DNA from: Hydractinia symbiolongicarpus
Taxonomy: Eukaryota; Cnidaria; Hydrozoa; Anthoathecata; Hydractiniidae
Direction: 5' to 3'
DNA: 60,000 bases
NCBI RefSeq assembly: GCF_029227915.1
Contig: NC_079877.1
Span: 16,728,851-16,788,850, forward strand
The notes beneath the pieces are model-generated. The model saw only the letters and a program-made list of their open reading frames with translations. It was not told where the DNA came from and did no database searches. This document shows positions 42,896-56,500 of the stretch, one piece after another (within the stretch, counting starts at the first letter, position 1; every line of letters starts with the position of its first letter). Both the position numbers and the translations under genes were made by a program.

Positions 42896-43104
42896 ATGCT
42901 TATGATATCACTATTTAACAATAGTTACGCGTAGTTATAATAAGCTATTTTTTCTTCAATAATCTTTTGTTTATTACGCGCAAGTTAATGACTTACAAGA
43001 CTCGCAAGATAATTAATAAGAACAAAAGACAAACAACTACCGCCTCCGAGAAAAAGGTGTGAAACTTGAGCGTACGCGTACGCTTACATCTGGACTGTAC
43101 TGTA

Positions 43105-44535
43105 GTGAGAAAGAAGATTTTTCCTAAATTTTCATCTCTATCAATATACAGATATATAAGTAACTGAGAATGCAATCAAGGTTACATTTTTACCAATTAC
43201 ACATATAATGTTACAGGTTTATCACCAATATTTATTCTTAGAAACCATTTTTAAAGCTTACCTAGTTAATTTCTTAAAAAAGGTTGATTTTCTAGAACCA
43301 TTTCTTCTTTAAATTCTTTAATGATAAAGTATAACATGTATATTTAACGTAGAGTATAGAACAATAACTTTATTTTAGTTATATATTTATCATTTTTTTG
43401 TGTTCAAATCTGAAAAGAAAATATTTCATGTTGTAGCATAAGGTTGAAACCGTTGTTTTTTATTAATTTATGTTCCAAATGAAAAAATAAACAATTGCAA
43501 TCTTCAGATAAAAACCTAACATTTTAAATATGTTTCCTGTTACAGATTTATCATTTTGCTATGCCTGTACCAAGTTTTAAGTCATAAAAATAAATTTTCA
43601 AGCATTTATAAAGCTTTTTATCATTTTTAAAAAAATACACTTGTTACTTTTTTATCATTTCTCTTGTTTGAGTTTGTACAGCTATATCTCATAGTGTACT
43701 CATAGTGTACACAAACTACAAGGATAGAAACTTCACTGTTACAAAATTTTGTTATTCTATTTTTCAAATGTATTCAAGAATTTTATTGGAAGTACCAAGT
43801 CAGTTACGGAGATAAAAATGAAACATGGTATACCAATGTTCACAATTGGCCAAAATGTTTTTTGAACATGTCCACCCCAGTAACCAAAGAATTCCTTGAA
43901 AAAAAAGAAATATGTATTTATTAAAAATCAGTGACATATTTTAAGAAGGATTAGAAGAATAGCTATATATATTTAAAATTTATTTCCAGTTCCTCTGGGA
44001 TCTTATACTACCCAAAATATCCATTATATCCAAATGGTGGCCTTCTGGTAGAGCATTCGCCCCCAGAGGCAGTCATGCCAGAGACTATAAAAGTGTGGAT
44101 GGATAATTTCTGCTCAAAGTTAGTATGATAATAGGATTGATATCTAAAGCAATCCATAAAAGAAAAAACCTTTACTGTAATCATTTAACAGAGTATAAAG
44201 AATCACATTATCATAGTTGAGTGGGATTACGCGGACTGGTTTAGCATTGCACTGGCCCCTCAGGGTGTCAGGCTTTCTGTGGCAAGGTACCAAATGGGGC
44301 CGCCAGTTCGATCGCAATCCAACAAAATATGGCAGAGCTTGGAGTGTTAGCATTTAGCATTGATACTGACTGTAACTACGTGTTTGTCATATAAACCTTG
44401 TGGTATACATCTGATGTTACACACATTAAATTAGTGACATTGTTTAGGATCTTAAAGTCAGTAATACATTTTTAGCCAAAACCCATTGTTCTCAACACAA
44501 AATTAAACTATGCCAAACTTTCCTGTTCCTTTAGA
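43105..44535. other. Intergenic or 5' region of the second ZRSR2-like gene; no gene seen
   Basis: AT-rich. A possible weak tRNA-like segment lies at about 44225-44330 (GGACTGGTTTAGCATTGCAC and CCAGTTCGATCGC), probably an old SINE. No ORF supported. Confidence 0.4.
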
Positions 44536-47500
44536 ATGAACAATTACAATAACACCGATAATCTCCAACCATGGCTTTACAACATTCATAAACCAAGGAC
44601 CTTGTCTTCTGTTGCTGCTGCTGCACAACTAAACATAGCAAGTAATGTGTCAAGTTACTATGATTCAGCCAATAATGCTCATTATACTTCATTTTGCAGT
44701 GATGATGAAACAATGCCTAATAAAGCCAATTGTGGTATGTTATGTTTTTATTCGATATAATGATGTACAGTACTGGAAAAAGGTTGTTTAACATCGCGCT
44801 TCGTGTATCGCGGCAGTATTCTCGACCCGAGATGGACGTTTTTTTACTTTCAAATTGTATCGAGTGGGCTTAGCGATGCATGCGTCTCGATGTCATTCTC
44901 GAAGCTATTGAGGCCATTAACACTTTTTCATAATAGAACTATTATAAAAATAAGAGTGTATTCAACAATGATCGCGGATGTTTAAATATAATTATACTTC
45001 TTTTGTGTTATATTTTTTTAACTTATGCATAACAATCTAGGGTATACAGCTAGCATTAATCTTTCTTTTGTAGATCACATTTTAAAAAATTAAGAACTAA
45101 GAACGGCAATAGAAAAGCTTCGTTAGATCGCATTTTTAAAATTTAAGAACGAAGAACGATGATAGAAAAGTTTTTTTAGATCGCATTTTAAAAGTTTAAG
45201 AACAAAAAGCGGCGATAGAAATGCTGTTTTAGATCGCGTTTTAAAAGTTTAAGAACGAAGAACGGTGTTAGAAAAGCTTCGATAAATCGCATTTTAAAAA
45301 TTTAAGAACGAAGAACGGCAATATAAATGTTTTTTTTAGATCGCATTTTAAAAGTTTAAGAACAAAAAGCGGCAACAAAAGGAGCTTCGTTAGAGATTGT
45401 ATTTTTAAAGTTTAAGAACGAAAAGTAGTGTTAGAAAAAAAATATGTTGAAAAAGTAATGCACTAGAATTACTTTAATAAATACGAAAGTTAAAAATTTT
45501 CTTATAATATACACCTATTTAAATTGAAAAAAATATAAAGCAGAGATGTGTTTGAAATAAACAAAACTTTCTCTTTATTCTCATTATCACCTACCATCGT
45601 GACACATCGAGACGGATTTTGTCACGATACTAGATTCTCGATAGATCTCGACAATTTATTTTAATTGGTTTTTATTATTATAAACGTGGTACATCGTGTA
45701 TAGAGGGAGTCCACGCACGTTGCGCGCTCGATATGTTAAGCAACCTTTTTCCAGTACTGTATCATAATAAATAATTTTTTAATTTTTAACATTTTTTGGC
45801 TAATATATATATTGAAAATCTTACAAAATAAATAGTAAATCTACACAGAATTGAAATAGTATAATATTATATAAACTTACAATAATGTAGAAAATCAGGA
45901 ACTAATACAGGTCAAATACAATGTAGACCCTGTGAATCCAAAAGATGTTGGGCAGTCAAAGGCTGTCACAATCTTCCTATTCATCCTATTTTCTTCCTAT
46001 TCATTGACAACTTTGACTTTTTTTCCTTAGAGCAGTAAAGTCAATTTTTCAAGGTCTGAAATAAATTAGATGCGGATTCTATGTAAGAATGAAATGGAGT
46101 GAAGTGGTTTTCCTTTGTCTTAATTTTTTTCTCACTATTTTTTACATCCTTTAAAACAAAGTTGGTTTTGCCAATATTATAAGGACGTTTTCTTTGCATG
46201 GCACACATAGAGCGGCATAAAAAAGCTGTCCTTAAATCAATGTAGTTTGGCTTTTAGGCTGGCAATCCCGAATGCCGACGTGAATTCCCAGGACTGCATA
46301 GAGATATCCACTATCAGGCATTTCCAATCCAGCACCCTAATTCAATGTAAAAATAGAAAAGAAAAAAAAGAATAGTATAAAGGAAATAATAAAGAAGCTA
46401 AAAATACTGAAAAATAAATGTTTTTAAAGTAAAGTGATTAATTTGCTTTCTATGGTGCTGCACAACAACTCTAGATAAAATCAACTGTGTCATTTAAAGC
46501 AGCTACCCGCTTGTCATTAAATTATAGATCTTAAAAGATGCAAATATTTTATTCTTCTCAATTACCAAAATTAATTTCCTATTAATGTTAACCCTCATAG
46601 TGCGCTTTGTTTGTCAAAAAGTCCAATTTTGACACAACTTTAATTCTAACTTTAATTCACCATAACTCAAGAACCCAAACAAACTAGATGGCCCCTAGAC
46701 TTGGCAACCCACTCAGCCACTTTGCCCTTTTATTTACTAGATCTGAGCAAAGCCAGTTTGTTAAAAATGCTTGTGATGCAGCTGGTCAGGCTTGTAAAAC
46801 GCGTATTATTTTATATTTTTTATACAGAAAGTAAAAATAAAATTTAATAATATTACAAAGAAATCTTTGTTGTTTAAAGCTTTGTCCAAGTTTACTTTGA
46901 CCAATGCTTAAATTTTTTGTAGCCTAAAATGCCCTGTATTACAGTACTTGAATCAGGAGATCTAACTTCATAAGCACACACAATCGTCAATGCTACTGTG
47001 ATACTTGTGATAGGCAAAAATTTTTGTGCTAGCATTGTGAGTAACATTTAAAGATCACAATGGTCACAATAAAAACGTGATGTTTGTGTTGGATCGCTAC
47101 GATACATTCTAATAATCTATCATGGTGTGTTTAAAATAAAAAGGTTCCAGTTCTATGGGTGAACTGGGCACAAACTAAAAGCATGTTTAATATACAACTG
47201 AGCTAAGAAACGATGCCAACGTAAATGAAGAAGCATTCTGACAGCATCATCAAAAGAAGAATGCAAAACCAAATATTATATTTACAAATCCTACCATTCA
47301 TGGAACACCTCTTCAGATATGATAAATCTAAAACAACTTTACAGTGCCATTCACGGTTCAGTTTCTTAAGGATAGCCTCCTCAACCTTCATCATATGAGT
47401 CTCATAAGATTTGTAAGTTTTATGACTAAAAGTGAGATAACCACTATCATAACCCATGCTTTAAACCAGATACAATGAAGTCTACTAAGACTCTATTAAG

Positions 47501-50500
47501 GATACTGTAAGGTGTTTGAGTATGATTGTTATAATTGAATTAAAAAGACACTATCGAAAAATGAAAAAATGCAGTTTATTATGGTAAAAAAAATTTACGT
47601 TGTAAATGCGTTTTTGACTTTTTATGACGAAAAACGTATTTTTTTCTTTTTTAACTTCTCATTTTTGAGTTCCAGCAGTGCAAAAACAAAATAAAAAAAA
47701 ATAAAAAAAAAATGTGGTAGCATATTTTAGGCCTTGGCTGTCAGTTTAACTCTTTTTCTCAGAGCTTTTTTACTTTCAGCGCATGAACTTAATTTATCAA
47801 ACACACTACATCAAAAAATCAAGTCGAAGAAAAACATAAATAAACATTTTTAACAACTTTTACACCTTAGCATATTTTACACCTGCAATGTCTAAGAATT
47901 TACTTGAAGCCTGGTGCATATTATAAATATTTTTTCACCACCATACTCAATAAAGATATTATTTTCAAATTATTATTGAAGATGGCAGCAAATGAAATTA
48001 GTCAAGAGGAAATAATGGGGAAAATGTTGCAAGAAATAAGAGATAATGAGATTAATTTTACTCAACTGTGCTGAAAAAGAGAAAGCGAAAACATTGCTGT
48101 CAATCATTTAAAAATACTTGAGACACACATATTCGGAAGCTTTCTTTTTGTATAAATTTTACTTCAGCTATCAGATCAGTGTATTTTTACGTACCCTGTG
48201 CGTGTGGTTGCTTTTTTATTTGTTTTTTTAGTTAAGTGTTATTTTTTTCATGCTGGAGACAAGTGGGGGACGTTTAAACTCGTAAACCCCAAACACGAGA
48301 ACTGAGTGTCTGAACTAGCGACTCTCTCAGTCTTAACTTCCTTGTCTCCGATTGTCGAAATAATAATTGAAATTAATTTGAACAAGTTGATTTTCTGCTA
48401 ATGCCGACAGTACTGAATCAGATGATGCTGTTTTCTTTTTATTTGTAGCTTTTTTGAAAAAAGAATTTTAAGTTGTGAAAAAGGGTTCATGTTATCAGTA
48501 AAGAGTACAAAATCTGGCTACGCGAAACAGGATTTTTTAAACGTCCCTGATCAACTGATCTGTTCGTCTTAACATAACGCATTCATCAAATATATTTTTA
48601 AATAATTAAAAATAGTTGCCACCTGTTATTTTAAAAAGAAAGAGGCTTTTAATGTGCGAATAAACGTTTTCAGAGCTGCTAAGTAAAACAAAATACAAAG
48701 TATAAGGAATGTTTTTTAATCTTCATCACCATCATCACTGCTTGAAAACCCCTCAAAACCTTCAGACTTAGAATCGCTAGCATCTACGATATTATTGGCC
48801 GACCTCCATCTAACGAAAATTTTATGTCAACATTTTCATCATTAGGCTGATTGGAATTATTGTCGATGTTATCAGTAATTCCAGCCTTTTGGAGACCATT
48901 CTTTATTGTTTCTACAGTAATTGAATTCCAAGCATCTAGCACCCATTGGGACACTTAAGCATGAGTAGCTCGTCTCATTTTTCCCATAGAGGTAAATGTA
49001 TGAATACCTTCACTCATCCACTTTTCCCATCTCTTTCGAATTTTGGCTTTAAAAGCTCTGTAAACTGAAATATCCAGCGGTTGAAGCAACTTTGTTAAGA
49101 TGCCAGGCATAACTGCAGTGGTTGTGTTGTGCTCAGTTTTTTAATATTTTACGGACGTTTTCATTCAAATGGAGCACTAAAACTATCCAGTACAAGCAAA
49201 GACGTTTTATTAAAAAAGTTCACTGGCCGTACTTCCCAAACTTTACTGGCCCAAATTCCCATGCCTTCAGTATCAACCCAGCCTTTTTTCTGACAATGAA
49301 TTACAACACCCTTTGGAATATCTTCTTTGGGGATTGTTTTTCTTTTAAAAATTATCATTGCTTTCAATTTGGTACCTGCTTCTGAACAGCCCAACACCAC
49401 AGTAAAATTCTCATGTCCAGTTGAAGTGATAGTAGGTACTGTTTTGATGCCTGTCACATCCACAGTGCGAGCATATGGAGAATCAAATGTCATTGATACT
49501 TCGTCCATGTTAAAGACTTTAGTTTCAGCCAATGGTAACTCTTGCTTCCTTCGATTAACTCACAGTTTTCCCAATCGTCAGGAAGCTGTTGCCCAATCGT
49601 TGTTCTTGTGCATACAGAGAGTTGGTTTCTTTTCATAAAACGACTGCACCACGATGGCCCACGTACGAAGTCTCTAATCCCCATTTCCTCAGCTAGTTGT
49701 ATAGATTTTAAGCGCACCGTTACTGTGGTGAGACCTCACTTATTTTCACGTTGAGTCAACACCCACTCTTAATGTGCGCTTAAGATTCGGATATTTGCAT
49801 GTGCAAGGAATGAGTTGTTTTATGACTGTTTTCCAAAATATTTTTCTTCTTTCTCCAATCCTGAACTATTGATTCGTCCGCTAAAAACTCCTGTGCCGCA
49901 GCTCTGTTTCTTCTTTCTTCAACATTAGTTTTAAATGCAGATGTATAACTCTTCCTGCGCTGTGTCATGTTTAGTCAACGATAAACAGAAGAATGTATTT
50001 GTAAGAAACTGTCTTGAATCCACTTGTTTCTCAGCAATCACAGTGCGCATGATAAAATGAGTTGCACCAATGGGGAGGAGATAGTTAGGTGTGTCTTAAT
50101 TATTCTATTTTTAATTTATTTTTCATATTTTGAAACCTGTTGCTTAAAGGCAGCGAAGATAAAAAAAGAAAATTATTATCTATACATTTAATTTTAAAAT
50201 TTTTTTAATATTTTTAACAGAAATTAATAATGAAGTCCTGGGTACTAGGTTGTGAAATACATGTCAATAACACCTAAAAATGATACCTGCTATACTGTTA
50301 CTAAAAGCAAATCATTTTAATATGCTTAATATGATTGCAAAGATATAAATAGATTAGAATTGCATTCAGCACACACAAAAAAATGATCTCCAGAATTGTG
50401 TTTTAGAGAGAGCTCGTAATATAGGAGCACTGGCAAGCAATTTTGTGTGAAAAAAATTAAATCGCGTAGGTTACGTAGGATCGCGCATGCAGTTATATTA

Positions 50501-53500
50501 ATGTACACGTTTTATCCTGATGGTATTATTTTTCATTGATATAGTCGGCTATCTATTGTGTACCCTACTTTCTTCCTAGAACACCACATAACAGTCCGAA
50601 TTGCGCAATGTCTACTTTGTTTCATTCTACGCAATTGTGTAAGGTTGTTAGTACTACAAATAAATGAAAAACCACGCACAAAAACACAAAAAAATAATGC
50701 ATATCCTGAGCGTCAGGATATGCATTATAGGTGTGCTTCTGCCCAGAGCATCAGGCGCATTAGACAGAAGAGATGCCCTGAGCGTCAGGTGCATCAACAT
50801 GTCCTGAGCTTCGGGCACATACTAATTACTGGTGTTTTTATTCATACCCTTAGCATCAGGTGTATGAGAGAAGCACTGAGCGTCAGGCGCATCGACATGT
50901 CCTGAGCATCAGGCACATGCTACTTACTAGTGTTTTTTTTCATACCCTGAGCGTCAGGTGTATGAGAGATGCCCTGAGCGTCAGACGCACCTCAAAGAGC
51001 GTTAAGTTTGTTTCCAAGTGCACAGCTTGAACGACAAATATGGTGAACACATGTATACATGCCTTGAGCGTCAGATACAATGACTTGTATCAACATATTA
51101 CTTGCCTAAACGGTTGATCAAGGAGGCCTAACATACCCACCTATTAAATTAGAGGCTACCTACAGACTCTTTATTTCTACCTCTGGACTAAAACACTGAC
51201 ATAACATAAGCCAAAAGAAATGCCAGGAAAACCTTGAGGCAAAAGCAATTTGTCTGGCTGTGTTGTGCTGCGCCCTCTCACAACAGTTTCGATGCAGTTG
51301 TCTTTTATAATTGCATTGGAGACGTCCATGATATTTCAGCAAGGCCCACATTCTATTGCACCACGGTGATAAATTGACTTGGTATCTGATATCCACCATT
51401 CGTAAACGTGTTGATGACATAGAATAAAGAAAAATTAGGCGAAGAAATTTCAATATGGTGGGAGGTTGGGTAACTGTAAGCTTAAGGTACATCTGAAGAA
51501 CTTGTGCAGTGTGAGGTGTTTAAGTTTTATATGCAGCCATTATTAATCAAGACCTGAGAAGGGTTTAGTTCCTTTGGAGGCAAGTTAGAATAATATCCCT
51601 GGCAACCTTTAAGATCAGGTCTATAGGTAGAAACCACACCCACATTGCAAGGCTCCACCAGACATCCTCAATGACTAAGGTAAACCTAATGTATACTAAC
51701 CACAGTGCTAAAGAACTGTATTTCTGTCACCATAATCAGCATGAACAAAACTCTCCATTTAGCTCCATTTTATTGTTCTTTTCTTTGGAGGTTGTTCTTC
51801 ACTGTTTATTTGTAATACATTTGCAGACTTGTTGATTTGGATTCTTCACTATCCTACCCTTATAAAAATCTTATTACATTACTTAGATGATTTTATCACA
51901 GGGGAGAGAACTAGGGAGACTTGTCTAACAACATTACAAGTAATTAAAGATGCCTTCGTAGCACTGGGTGTGCCTTTAGCTCCAGACAAGCTGTTGGACC
52001 ATCACAGGTCACCAAAAACCTTGGCATAGAAATCGACACTAGCAATTTTATTAAATGTTTACCTAAGGATAGGTTTCGGAAATTAATTAATACCTTCAAA
52101 TGTAAAGAGACAAGAAGAAGTGTGCAAAGAAAGAATTATTTTTCCTTATTGGCTTGCTGTCCATTGTAATTGCATGTTTTTGAAGTGCCTGATTGATCTT
52201 TCCGCATTAAGTAGTTTGTTTCACCACATTAGTATCACTTATGAATCATAGAAAGACATTAGAAGTGGTGCGAGTTCTTGTCTATTTTACAATCAGAAGA
52301 ATTTACTTCCTCCAGTTTATATTTATTAACAGATTTGGGTGGTTTCTTTGACAGTTCGTGGTTCACCATTAAGTTTAACAGAAAGGATTACAATATTTTT
52401 TTAGAGTATTTGGCTATTGTGTAACATTGACTTGCTAATTCATCATATCACAGGTGCAAGGAATGTTTATGTTGATTTGCTTTTCCGCTTGCAGGTGTCA
52501 AAATTTTACAAGTATGTCAAAAAGCTGACAAGCTACCCACACCACTTCCACCAATGACAGATCTCTCACTGGTGAATTGAACTTTTACTTAAATTCATAA
52601 CACAATGAATAGACTGAGATACACCATGCGTAGTATCCAAAGAAGCGTGCCTAACATACCTACACTTCGCCTACGAAACACCCCCGCCCATCTATCAGGG
52701 ATTTTGACGTTTTTGTAGGATAGCCCATTTTATAATTATGATAAGAGAATGTGGCGTTCTTTAGTATTAATGGCGTTTTTGACCTATTGTGAGTATCAGA
52801 GTACAACTCTCCTACCAAACACAAATGGGATCCACGCACACACTTGTCACCACATAATTTTAGTTTTTCAGAGGACAATAACTTTTTAATTATAAATGCA
52901 CAATGTGATTGAATAGATATAAATGGATTAAAAAAGCATGTAAGACACAAAAAAATGTTTTCCAAGATTCTGTTATAGGGTGAGCATGGAAATCGTAATT
53001 GATATAAAAAAAAATCTTTTCAATGAAGTTAGGTTAGGTTTACGTATACCTCACCGCATATGTAGTGTACACGTTTAATGCCATAGACACTTTTTTCTAA
53101 CAAGAGGCCTGAGTTTGTTCTTAATACATAAACTCTTTTGTACTTTATTTGATTTGCAAAGAGATTAATAATTTTCCTCTGGAATGGCTGAAGTTCTATC
53201 GCAAATATGATTTATGACGGAATTTTTTTTCTGCCTAATAAAAAAGAGCTGTTGTAAATATAATTTACAACAGATTTTTTGTTGCCATGCTTTTTGCCTA
53301 ATTCAGAGGGCTGAACTATACTATAAAAAGGAAGGGGATATTATATCCAAATCGTAAAGGCTATGTTTGAGTCTTTGAACATACACAAAAAAAACACAAA
53401 ATAAGAGCTAATTATTTAAGAATGTGATGTATTTTGTCTGTTATTTTAAACTAACACATTGCTAGGAGATATTAGAATCTTAGACTCAAAGTTGCTAAGT

Positions 53501-56500
53501 ATTTTAACAGTGAAACTTCTATGAAGTTGCTCTTCATCAAATTATTTGAGAGATTATTTTCCTTTTTTATTGTCTGCCCTGTGAATCTAAGTCGGCACTC
53601 AGCAATGCTGACCTGAAAACCGACCTTAAATTGAAGTCAGCTTGTACATGCAGACCTATATTCTTTCCATGGTTGGCATGCCGAGAAAATTAATTTATTA
53701 CTTTGGCAAAACAGACCTTTTTTCACAAATAAGTATCGAAATATGTAGGTTCAACGAATTGCTACTGTTTCCATATTTCACTCGAAGTTTTACTTGCTAT
53801 TAACAAGATTCTTTGAGAGCACTTAGTGTAGCGTCTGTATTTTGTCAGTGTTTAATGCATTTAAAGTACGTTTGAAAAGTCCGTGACTGAAAACGAGGCG
53901 AAAAAAAATCAGCCTAATTTTTTTTTGAAAACTTACCCAGTATATTTTTAAATAGTAAATGATATTTTTCTATTTCCCAAAATTGGATCTATGACAATGC
54001 TTCTAACATCAGCGATATAGATATTCATTAATTATCAAGTGAAAAATAGACCGATTCCGATGGTGGTGACGATGATTAGTTTGAACAATTGATAGTTTTA
54101 CTGTTTAAAAGACATTATTTATTTAGAAACACATTGTATATAACTTTGTTTTGATGAAAATTAAAACCAGTATTGCCCAAGGACTATCCCCCCCCCTCAC
54201 CGGCACCCATGTTTGTTTAGCAATGCAAATGAGCTCAGCTCCTCCATACCTTGCTAACGACAGCATTGTATCTATATAAAAACGAAAGGGGCTGTGAACC
54301 ACAACATTTGCTGAGTCACAGGAAAAGCGCATGCTTTGTACTTTATAACTCGTGGAAAGTCTGGTCAAAGAGAACAGCGATAGTCTTCGTGGGCTTGACT
54401 GAGTGCATCACCACAAACTGATTTAACTGAGGTAAAAGTATATATCACAGCATTTGATGAAAGGGCAGAAAATAGTAAATGCTGACCTTGCCAACCTGTC
54501 AGATTGGTTTGCTGACCTAATTTTTGCTTCAGGTCGGCAAAATTTCTCCAGCCTTCGCTTGGCTGAGATCGGCACTTACGTGCCCACTTTGATTTCTTCG
54601 GATTCACAGGGCTGTATTGTTGTTATGTTAAGTTAGAACATATTGAGAGCATTATTTTTTTTTATCTTCTGTTCTTTCTTGGTTTCCTCTGTTTCTATGT
54701 AGTTGCCTAGTGCATCTTTCTTATCAACCTGAGAAGTTGCTAAGAAGTTCTCTAATTTTTAGGGGAAATTTGAGGCTCAGGCCTCAGCAACTTGGTTACT
54801 TATGAAGGTAATTCACTAAATTGTATATGCTGACCAAAAGAGGGATGTTTGCATGACTGTAGAACAACTAATTAAAATTGCATGATTTTTGTAAATTAAG
54901 CAAAAATAACTAAATATCAATATACCCTGTAAAGAGTTGGTGTTTCCCACATGAAGGGCACGACACAGCTTAGGTAATTTTATAAAATAACATGTCCAAA
55001 TTTTTTTTTGCTTATAGAATTCTGAAAGGTGGGTACAACATGTACCATGGGCAAGGAAACTCATCTGTCAAACTTATGAGAAAAGAAATTTAGAAAAAAG
55101 ATTGTTAAATTTTACTTATTTTTTTATTTTTAGAAAGTGATAATGAGAGCAATGAAAATGAAAATGATATTGGCACAATGATCAAGGAGGTGCAAAAACA
55201 TTCTGGAAATGCTGGTTTGTGCATTTACTTTTTAATCTACTTTCTTGGTCATATGACTGTTTATATGAAAGGGAACGGACTGCTTGTTTGAACCAAGATG
55301 TAGTTGTTACTTAACAACTACATCTTGGTTCAAACAAGTGTTTTTTCTAAACAACATGCATCAAAAATTATGTTTTTACTACAGAAATATGCTGCAGTAT
55401 ACACATATATTTAGGAAAAACTGATAATTTTAGACATTTTTCTTTGGCTGACAAAACATTGTTTTTGAGAATCCATTTAAGAATCCAGACAATTTAATGG
55501 AACGAGTCGGTGGTCTGTAGAAAATCCATGGGTTTGCCTTTTTATACCGCATTGCATGGTCTCGCTACTTGCGGTACAATTTTGTGTGACATCTGTCACA
55601 CAAAATTGTACCGCAGGTATTATAATATAGATAGTGACATTTACCAAAAAAACATGAATTTTGACAAAAGAATAACATAAAGGTTAAAAAGTAGTTCACA
55701 AAATAGTTCTTTTAAGACCTTTTAATATGTTAAGAACGTTTAGACCATGCACACATGCACACATGCACCAGACCCACACACAAAATGACTTAGGTATGTT
55801 ATCAATAGCACATAGAGAATGCCAAATGTTATGAGAATTTATTCAAATGTGACACCTTAAGCATGCCGGACGCAGTTGAAATATGCTTCTTGTTAGAGTA
55901 AAATCTACATGCCTGTCATAATTCTATTAAACCACTACATTCTATGACCTCATATAAGATAAATTAGTACATTGCATAATGAATGGTACAAACAAACCAT
56001 TTTGTGAGAGGCGTGCGATTGCAGATTTGTTTTCGCAAACAGTGATAATTTGAATGTAATCGCTATCAGTAGCTATTAAGGATACTTGCTTTCTTTCTGC
56101 TCCTGTGTTATGTCGAACATTGATGTTATACGCTAACAAGTGTAAATAGTTTAGGTGTGAATTCTTAAACTGATATCTTTTTAAACAATTCGTTTCTTTA
56201 TTCTTTATATTTTGTGAACCATTGAAAACATAATTGTAGCAAAGTTAGTATTTTTTCTTTGATTTGTTTAAATAAAATTGTCTAAAAAGTGTTAGATATT
56301 CTTGTTTGGAAAACAAAGGTGACAGATGAAAGGGAAATTGTAAATTTGTACAGTGTTAAGTTTGTATGATTATAAACAGAAATTAGGTCTTAATTAAAAG
56401 GAAATGTAAGGAAAGTTGCATTAGCATTCGTAAATGGCACAAATGTGGTGACAAGATACTAGGTAATAAATTTTTTAATATTTCTACTTTGGATATCAGG

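Larger units (their letters stand above)
39541..43104. mobile_element. TA-flanked (Tc1/mariner-type) composite element, 3.6 kb
   Basis: Inverted ends TACAGTATAGTACAGATGTA (39541) and complement TACAGTACAGTCCAGATGTA (43104), continuing AGCGTACGCGT in both, about 35 bp in all. TA at each extremity fits a Tc1/mariner target. No transposase remains. The interior is filled by a Harbinger-like MITE (39774-41381), a satellite (41430-41945) and the 3' end of a non-LTR LINE (41990-42895), showing nested insertion. Confidence 0.75.

Noticed and set aside
44225-44330. Functional tRNA gene
   Set aside because: Only a B-box-like GTTCGATCGC and a vague A box; no cloverleaf can be drawn.
47203-47457. Minus-strand 84-aa ORF (KVEEAILKKLNREWHCKVVL)
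   Set aside because: Slightly protein-like, but no neighbours, splice partners or family, so left unannotated.
50694-51085. CRISPR-like array
   Set aside because: Spacing is irregular, repeats are palindromes with changing arms, spacers are repeated rather than unique, and the genome is eukaryotic.
51160-51492. Minus-strand 110-aa ORF
   Set aside because: No family resemblance, unusual composition, no splice or promoter context.
55283-55338. Canonical microRNA precursor
   Set aside because: The stem is perfect with a 4-nt loop and only 56 nt long, unlike usual animal precursors.
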